Below, in pieces: positions 57,333 through 64,000 of a DNA stretch of 64,000 bases. The translations under genes were made by a program, and so were the position numbers. How positions within the stretch are numbered: position 1 is the stretch's first letter; each line of letters opens with the position of its first letter. The notes beneath the pieces were generated by a model. The model was not told the origin of the DNA and did no database searches. It was given only the letters and a program-made list of their open reading frames with translations. The stretch comes from Topomyia yanbarensis (Eukaryota; Arthropoda; Insecta; Diptera; Culicidae): NCBI RefSeq assembly GCF_030247195.1, contig NC_080670.1, positions 158,050,580 through 158,114,579 on the forward strand, in the 5' to 3' direction.

Positions 57333-58475
57333 TTTTTTTTAGAGAGCAGTAAAAAAAAATTTCAGGAAAACTCTGAGGCCTGCGGGAAAATGTACAAAAA
57401 CCCCAATGTATTAGGGAACGGGTTTGGGCTGCCATCACCCGACCCGCTAAAAAACCACTGCTCTTGCCCAGAACCTGATTCCTCCCCGGCACTACCATAC
57501 GGCATTACTTCGGGGAGGGGTTTTTATGTGCACAGGACACACTCTAATTCAACTACTTACTAGTTCGTTTCTTCCGCAGGGTTACAGCCCCACTCCTCGA
57601 CACACCACCAATTCTCCACCATCCACACAGACTGCAATTTCTGCATGGCAGTCGGAAAGCTGGCTGTGAGTCGAGACTTAGTGCTCCTCCCCTACGAAGA
57701 CAATCTGGGCGGCAAACTTCAGACTGTCTAATTCACCGAGCCCTTCGGCTCCTTTGTGCCAGTTAGCACCGCAACTCCCTTCTCGTACAATTCAGCGCCG
57801 TTTACTCGTTGAGCACCAGACTTGTTCGAGAACTACTCGGTCTAGTCTCCGACGATGGACCTAGCTTATTCCGACGGAGAATTCTCCCGAAACCGAGCCA
57901 ACCAACCAGGTGTCGAGGTCAGTTCGGCGATTCCGGTGGAGCAGGGCGTCCGGTTCGCTGATGCCCCGACGACCTGCGACTGGCGGCATTTTGTCGCGGT
58001 CTACTCAGTCTAGTCCCCGGCGGTGAATCTTGCTTATGCCGACGGAGGAAGCTCTCCCGATACCGATTCTTCTTTTGTTTTAGCACCACAATTCCTCTCG
58101 TTTCGCTCTACTTTCCCGATGAGCCATTGAGCTCCCGCCCTCACTTGTTCGCGAACTACTCAGTCTAGTCCCCAACAATGGATCTAGCCTATTCTCCTGC
58201 AACCGAGCGGTAGATTTCTCCTGATTCCGATGTACGCTTTTGTGAGCCATTTAGCTCTCCACGTCGTTTCGATCTACTCGATCTAGTCCTCGGCGGTGGA
58301 TCCAGCCTACTCAACGGGCCATACAGTAGGTCTATCCGGCGATTCCGGGTGGAGCGTAACTTCCGGTTCACCAGCGCCTCAACGACCAACTGCTAGCTCT
58401 GCGACGCGGTCTGCTCGGTCTAATCCTCGGCAGTGGATCTAGCCTACTCACGAGCTACCCGGTAGGGTGTCGAGA
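57333..58475 (-). mobile_element. R1 3'-UTR fragment, 5'-truncated insertion
   Basis: The minus strand has repeat units like those at 1020-1740. Then comes the unique 3' segment (TGCACATAAAAACCCCTCC, GTATGGTAGTGCCGGGG, GGTTCTGGGCAAGAGCAG) and the terminus ACTGCTCTCT with an A run at 57333-57340. It is essentially the same 3' end as the 296-2074 copy, inverted. CTTCT-GTGTGTG at both ends (57319-57332 and 58477-58488) is an imperfect duplication. It sits directly before the R1 RT at 57332, so it inserted into or next to another R1 copy. Confidence 0.8.
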
Positions 58476-58479
58476 ACTT

Positions 58480-58720
58480 CTGTGTGTATATGCATGTGTA
58501 TGTGCGTATGTGGAAAAAATGTCACCTCTGTTTGTCAGAGATGGCTGGACCGATTTGCACAAACTTAGTCTCAAATGAAAGGTACAACGTTCCCATCGGC
58601 TGCTTTTGATTTTTTTTTATTGATTGGAGTTCCGGTTCCGGAATCACGGGTTGAAGAGTGCGGCCATACAGCAAATTGCCATCTAAACTGGTATAAAAAT
58701 ACTGTAAAACCTATTCAAAT
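58480..58720 (+). repeat. Fragment of a dispersed mosquito-type repeat starting with (TG)n
   Basis: A (TG)n-like start is followed by CAGAGATGGCTGGACCGATT, TCTCAAATGAAAGGTACAAC and TTCCGGTTCCGGAATCACGG. I recall this phrase as common in mosquito genomes; copy number was not checked. Confidence 0.5.
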
Positions 58721-58902
58721 GGATGCAAAAATACTTGGATTTACCAATAATAATAATAATCAATAATGATTAACCAAAGTCGCTTTGATCACATTGGTCA
58801 CCTACGACGGTTCTTGAATCCCTATAAGCGGGAACTGCAAAATGCTCAAATGGGCGAGTAAAGGAAAATATATCAAATCTCGACGTTTCATGCATTGTAA
58901 AT

Positions 58903-60058
58903 GGGTCATTCCACGCGAAGTGATCAAAAGAAGATGCAAACTTGAAATCGACCTTCACGGATTTGAACAAAATTCGGAGGAATTGTCCATCTAGGGCCAA
59001 TATATAAAAACCCAAATTTTTGTGTCAATTGAACCACCCCTCATGGGAGCACCCCCCTTTTTGGCAAATTGCCAAAACCCTTGATTTTCTTTTGATCATA
59101 TCTCCGATTCTATTTACTCTAGAATCAAACCACAAGATGGCTTTTGAAGAAAATTGTTCAAGGAGTCTATAAAAAATATTATTTTTTGCCGACAGTGTTG
59201 CCAACTATGCAATTTTTCAGTTAAATATTAAAAGTTAATTTTTCTCTCAATACGTATATTTTAATTTTGAAAATTTTAATGCCATCGCGTTCCTCAGACA
59301 TTTTTACATACTTATCGTCCCAATATAATATGAGCGTATCCTGAGATATACCGTTTTGAAGGGAAAAACTCCGATTTTCTCATATAAAAATCCATTTTTA
59401 TTGGCCAAAATTGAGAAAATCTTCAAACTGTCATAAAAATCGACCCTGATCTGCTAGAAGCAAACCAAATACGTAGTTTTTCATCATTTCTCGTCTAATT
59501 TACGAAAAATTATGTTTGAACTCAGAATACTCAAGTTGGTTTTTTAGTGCTGCGCGCTTGCGATTTTATATGGGAAATTGCGGTTTTTTCTCTTCAAAAC
59601 GGTGTATCTCAGGATGCGCTCATATTATATTGGGATGATAAGTGTTTTTTATGTAAAAATGTCTGAGGAACGCGATGGCATTAAAATTTTCAAAATTAAA
59701 ATATACGTATTAAGATAAAAATTAACTTTTAATATTTAACTGAAAAAATTGTATAGTTGGCAACACTGTCGGCAAAAAATAATATTTTTTATAGACTCCT
59801 TGAACAATTTTCTTCCAAAAGCCATCTTCTGGTTTGATTCTAGAGTAAATAGAACCGGAGATATGATCAAAAGAAAATCAAGGGTTTTGGAAATTTGCCA
59901 AAACGGGGGGGGGTGCTCCAATGACCCGAGGGGTGGTTCAATCGTCACAAAAATTTGGGTTTTTATATATTGGCTTTAGATGAACAATTCCTCTAAATTT
60001 TGTTCCAATCCGTAGAGGTCGATTACACGTGCCTTGATCACTTCGCATGGAATGACCC
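58903..60058. mobile_element. Fold-back element with GGGTCATTCC ends, 4-bp AAAT duplication
   Basis: Inverted arms of about 560 bp begin GGGTCATTCCACGCGAAGTG and GGGTCATTCCATGCGAAGTG. AAAT flanks both sides (58899-58902 and 60059-60062). The arms are highly similar through TTGCCGACAGTGTTGCCAAC and the CGCGTTCCTCAGAC region. The centre is at about 59480 with a spacer of about 140 bp. It is non-coding. A 4-bp duplication leaves the superfamily open. Confidence 0.88.
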
Positions 60059-60103
60059 AAATACATTTGGTATCCAAAATACAAATTCGATTTTGAAATT
60101 TTC

Positions 60104-60270
60104 CTTTTTTTTTCGATTACAGAAGTTTTAACCTTAGGGTCATTCGCCTCTTTACGGGTTAGAGAAATCTCTTTGGAAAAATTTCTAACCCTATGTGCGG
60201 GGTTGGGAATCGAACCCAGGTGAGCTGCGTACAAGGCAATCGAATTAACAATTACGGTATGCCCGTCCCC
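60104..60270 (-). mobile_element. tRNA-derived SINE (Feilai-like), copy 2
   Basis: The minus strand reads GGGGACGGGCATACCGTAAT, CGATTGCCTTGTACGCAGCTC and an intact B box GGGTTCGATTCCC. The body has AGATTTCTCTAACCCG and the end GGCGAATGACCCTAAGG, TTAAAACTTCTGTAATCG and an A tail. It aligns along its length with 18421-18590. Confidence 0.85.
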
Positions 60271-61490
60271 CCAAACAATTATGTTTTGTTTGTCCTAATT
60301 AGTGATTTTGTTATTCCAAAGAACCGAAAAAGTGTTCATTATTTTTCAGCGAAAATAGTTACATATGTGAAACCATGAAACGAATTGTTCGCCTGAAAAC
60401 AATCTTAAAGTTGTCTGAAGACTACTTCAGATTTAAATCAATACCGCAAAAGTTATTTGAATGAAGCAGTTTTTATAAGAAGCACCCTAACCTTCGAATT
60501 TGAGTTTGTTATAAAATGACTTCAGCAAACTTTTCCAAAATTTGTCGTTCTACAAATTCGCTGAAGGTCGTTTGGCTCTAGCTAGAATGATTAAAACGTT
60601 ATTTTTTTGATCTTGGTAAATTTAGAACTACCCTAACTGTGTTTTAACAAAAAGAAGGGGTTCAAAAACTACGAAAACTTCTCCAAAGACTTAGTAAGGC
60701 TAAGTTGTTTAGTTTTAGTAAAATTCCTGCTAACTTTCCATTCTGGACCACTGTGCATTGGTAGCGATGGAATTGATTTCGATGTGATTTTTGAAATGCA
60801 ACTTTCTATCACCCAACATTATACGTCGATAATAAAAATTTGGCTGGCTTGGGGCTACCACAAAAGAGAGAGAATGTTGGAATGCCAGCTTTAACTTTCC
60901 CGCGTCACCAGCACCTACACCGAAAACATTTCCCCAATGCAAATAATGCATTATATCGTTTCGTGCTTATTCCAAATTAGTATCATGCCTTCATTGCATT
61001 GAAGACCAAATATTGCTACGAAATTATACCAACACAATATAATCCATTGTGAAACAAATTGAATGAGAATACACGCTACAGTGTAATAAGATAGGTTGTA
61101 AAGGTGTTAGTCCATTTTGCTTGCAATGTGTATGGACATTAGACAGCCCAGAAAAATAATAAATTTTTGAAAACTCAATCGGCCCACCCCTGAGTCGATT
61201 CCTAGTCCCACCAGGAGTACTTGCACCAAATTTGAAGCAAATCGGACAAGTCTAGCTACCAGGCCAACGTGCTTGAAGTTTGAATGGAATTTTTCGAAAA
61301 TTTATTTGGAGAAAATTCACTAGCTCGCAATTTCGCCGCTAGGTGGCACTACATTCATCATATTATCACTGTAAGTGAATATAAGAAAGATAATTTAATT
61401 GTCTACAACTTTGTCGAAGACTTCTAGTCAAACCGGCTTTGTTAAAAGAAGTTATTAAACTTTTAACGAAGTAATGCCTGATTCAGTTTT
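60271..61490. other. Mostly unassigned; shared repeat at 61180-61330
   Basis: 61200-61330 contains GCAAATCGGACAAGTCTAGC and CGCTAGGTGGCACTACATTC, related in part to 39165-39240. Otherwise nothing was recognised. Confidence 0.4.
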
Positions 61491-61497
61491 CCATTGA

Positions 61498-61945
61498 ACT
61501 TAGCAGTCCATGGTTGTGTACCAGTCCTCGATTTTCCCGAACTATACATTTCTGTGAAATAATCGTCTGGTTTAGCTCAATAGTATATTCAGAAGAATGA
61601 CAGTACATAATATGAGTTATATTTTGGTTAGAAATTTTTTGTTCCACCTATGACCGCATAGAGGGCGCCAACGCCAACTTTTCATAGAAGAGAGATAGAA
61701 TATCGAGATGTTCGGAAAAATTATTGCAAAATGCCTTTTCTACAACTTTGTGGAAGACACCAAATTTCTATCTTTTTCCGTTGAAAAGTTAGTATTTGCG
61801 GTTGAACTAAAATTTTCTAACCAAAATATAACTCGTATTATTTACTATAATTCTTCTGAACATACTATTGAGCTAAACCTAATGATCATTTCACAAAAAT
61901 GTCTAGTTCGTGCGAATCGAGTACTGATACACAACCATGCGGTGT
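61498..61945. mobile_element. Palindromic element, arms of about 150 bp
   Basis: The left arm (CATGGTTGTGTACCAGTCCTC onward) and the reverse complement of the right arm (CATGGTTGTGTATCAGTACTC) match through TTTAGCTCAATAGTAT and GAGTTATATTTTGGTTAGAAA. The middle, 61640-61810, includes CTACAACTTTGTGGAAGACACC, a phrase also present in the Transib-type fold-back. It is non-coding. Confidence 0.75.
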
Positions 61946-61973
61946 TAGAGAGATGCTCGGGTTTCAATTTTTT

Positions 61974-62235
61974 CGAACCCGAACCCGACCCGAACCCGAG
62001 AGCAAGAAAATTTAAAAACCCGAACCCGACCCGAGCCCGAAATTATTAAATTTGAAAAACCTGAACCCGACCCGAGCCCGAACATTTAAAAACTTAAAAA
62101 CCCGAACCCGACCCGTACCCGAGAATGAAAATTTGTAAAACCCGAACCCGACCCGACCCGAGAATTCGAAAATTTGAAAACCCGAACACGACCCGAACCC
62201 GAAAATTTAAAATTTGAGAAGCCCGATCCGAATCG
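61974..62235. repeat. CCCGAACCCGACCCGA minisatellite, array 1
   Basis: About six to seven degenerate units of 35-45 bp alternate a CCCGAACCCGACCCGAGCCC block with an AT block such as AAAATTTGAAAA. It reads as alternating Gly/Ser- or Pro/Arg-rich peptides in some frames, with no evidence of coding. Confidence 0.92.
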
Positions 62236-63869
62236 AGCTTGCTAATACGGAGAATCAACCAAAAATATCGAAGATTTTTATTTCTAGGCACCCGTGCTGG
62301 ACCCTAGGCTCATCTAAGAATAGTAGAATCACTCGAATCTGAAGTAGCACCATACGCATTGAGTTATATCTGCACATTGCAAAACAAATCACGCCCGAGT
62401 AGAATCCGCATTGATATATACTATTATTGAACGTCAAATTTGTAATGTTCTGAGAAACTTATAAATCGTCGATATCTTAACCGGAAATTAAGTTAAATCG
62501 GCAGCTAACTCATGGGGAAACATAAAGCAACATGGTCACAGTTTCCACCAACCTTGCCCTTCTTACTTAACCAAAATTTCTATTTTTTTTATCATAAACC
62601 ATTCCTGCAAGGCATTTTATATAATTTATTACATGTATGAAATTAAGCTATGGCAATCGGCTATTCGTATTCGACAGTTTACATGACGTCACTCACGTTA
62701 CTGGTTGGTACGGTCAAACCTGTATCGAAGGGTATCAATCAAGATTTTCTGACGTGTTCTTGATGTCCCATCATTAGCGTTAGAACGATCTACGATAGGG
62801 TATCTAAGTTATTTTATGCTTCAGATTATACGGTAAGCGCGCCAGTAGAGATGCTTCGATATCTTAAGTTCCAACTCTGACGAATAATAGTATCTGTTAT
62901 TTGATATAACAAAGCACTATAGCAAAGTAACTAGAAAATGCGCTTGGATCGGTAGCGTAATTTTTGCTTTTGCGGATGAAAGAGGCAAATATGCAATTCG
63001 TTATCTTCTGCAGCCCAGGTTATGGAACACACTTACTTTATATACACGTACAATGCACCGGCTCTACCTGTTCCTTCGACGCCTTCCTGTTTCATCTCCG
63101 TTACTGCATATTGCTGTATTTTTATCGTTTGTATTGGCGTTGTATTGGTTTTCAAAAAAGCATCGGAATAAATACACTTTTTGACCGGTTTTTGAAAAAA
63201 ATTGTTTAAAAGGAATTTTAATAATCTTTACAACGTCGTATAAATGGTCAAATTCGATTTGAAACTACCGGAGTTATAGCAATATGAAGAAAAAAAAAGG
63301 AATTTTGACGTATTTTAAATGCTTGTTCTATGCAAAATGAAATGTTACATAGTTAAATAGTCAAAACACGAATATTTTTAAACAGGTTACTTTACGAATG
63401 ATTTTAGATTAAAACTATCCAATTTAATTATAAATTTAATAAAATTGGACATAAAACCGTTTACGTGGAGAAAAAGTTGCCGCGGCCTAAGTATCGGTAA
63501 TAAAGTACCTGTAGAAATTTATATTCCATTATAGAAAATTGAACCGATATTTTCCGATAAATTCCTGTTAACTTGATTTATTACTAATAACCAGGAAAAA
63601 TGAATCGCAAAGAGATTTTAGATGTGAAACACGTATTGTTGAATGTTCGTTTAAAAAATTAAATAATTCAGGCAGACGGAATTTTATGCAAGAATGAAAA
63701 AATACAATATTTGAGCACCAGAAAATACGATGAGTTCTAGCGATTCAGAGGTGCTGACATTTGGTACGGTTATATGTGTCATCCATGCGTATCACGAAGT
63801 ATAATTCACTACTACAAAAAAGACTGCGTTTTGTGTATAGACGCAAACAGTGTCATGAAATGGTTGGGT
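62236..63869. other. AT-rich interval between the two CCCGA arrays
   Basis: No gene recognised. Frames of up to 81 codons (62964-63209) lack known features. Direct arrays on both sides suggest that it could be the interior of an element. Confidence 0.4.
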
Positions 63870-64000
63870 TGTTTTGTTCAAAACCCGAACCTGACCCGAC
63901 CCCGATAATTATGAATTTGAAAAACCCGAACCCGACCCGAGCCCGAAAGTTCAAAATTTCCAAAACCCGACCCGAACCTGAGAATTTCAAATTTGAAAAC
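63870..64000. repeat. CCCGA minisatellite, array 2 (runs off the window)
   Basis: The same unit and orientation as 61974-62235: AAAACCCGAACCTGACCCGA blocks alternating with AATTTGAAAA. It continues past the window end. Confidence 0.9.

Noticed and set aside
1..64000. CRISPR array, bacterial operon or integrated phage
   Set aside because: The tandem repeats lack the repeat-spacer pattern, and all recognisable proteins are eukaryotic retroelement, transposase or BTB types.
1..64000. Endogenous RNA-virus (flavivirus or rhabdovirus-like) insertions
   Set aside because: These are common in mosquito genomes and were looked for in the longer frames, but none resembled viral polymerase, nucleoprotein or glycoprotein.

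Overview
This is animal, almost certainly culicid mosquito (Aedes-like), genomic DNA. The sequence is AT-rich with long non-coding stretches. It is densely packed with decayed non-LTR retrotransposons (R1, I-like, LOA-like and Jockey-like), BEL/Pao gag pieces, tRNA-derived SINEs, fold-back DNA transposons and a mariner-like transposase relic. There are no bacterial-style operons. The mosquito assignment is inferred from the mix of families and was not tested by a search.

Only one host protein-coding segment is convincing. It is a minus-strand exon at 17886-18046 that encodes the first 47 residues of a BTB/POZ-domain transcription factor of the insect tramtrack/broad type. It has a pyrimidine-rich 3' splice site and a GTAAG donor. 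No later exon (rest of the BTB domain, C2H2 fingers) is recognisable at lower coordinates, so positions 1-17885 are read as part of one large TE-filled intron. Sequence above 18046 would be 5' intron, 5' UTR or upstream DNA.

Layout: 0-3.5 kb, an I-like LINE ORF2 (minus strand) split by a 5'-truncated R1 copy with a 14-bp target duplication. 7.4-8.7 kb, a TIR element. 9.4-14.1 kb, a nest in which inverted arrays of a GGCC-centred palindromic repeat enclose a 3.9-kb retroposon bounded by a perfect 21-bp direct repeat, which in turn holds a 1.54-kb fold-back with Transib/RAG-type ends. 14.8 kb, a hAT MITE. 17.9 kb, the BTB exon. 18.4-26 kb, SINE and LINE tails plus two R1 copies on the minus strand. 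28.7 kb, a perfect 60-bp tandem repeat. 30.5-31.6 kb, a field of GTGAAC/GTTCAC dyads. 32.1 kb, a 27-bp-stem hairpin. 33-36.8 kb, Jockey RT pieces and an ORF1-only LINE with an 11-bp target duplication inside a mariner relic. 40.6-49.5 kb, a LOA-like RT and a BEL/Pao gag split by a hAT fold-back that carries smaller elements, then hit by a tRNA-SINE at the new junction. 53-55.6 kb, a TTCAGC-rich element with tRNA-like modules and a head-to-head SINE pair. 56-58.5 kb, further R1 pieces. 58.9-60.1 kb, another fold-back. 61.5-64 kb, a palindrome and two CCCGA minisatellite arrays.

The elements work together mainly as a stratified insertion record. Several nests can be ordered by target-site duplications visible directly in the sequence. 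No element looks autonomous: every RT, gag or transposase reading frame is broken, and some have lost catalytic residues. Regions at about 16.2-17.9, 26.1-28.6, 37.2-39.1 and 49.5-52.7 kb are lower in recognisable repeats and are the likeliest places for unrecognised host regulatory DNA.
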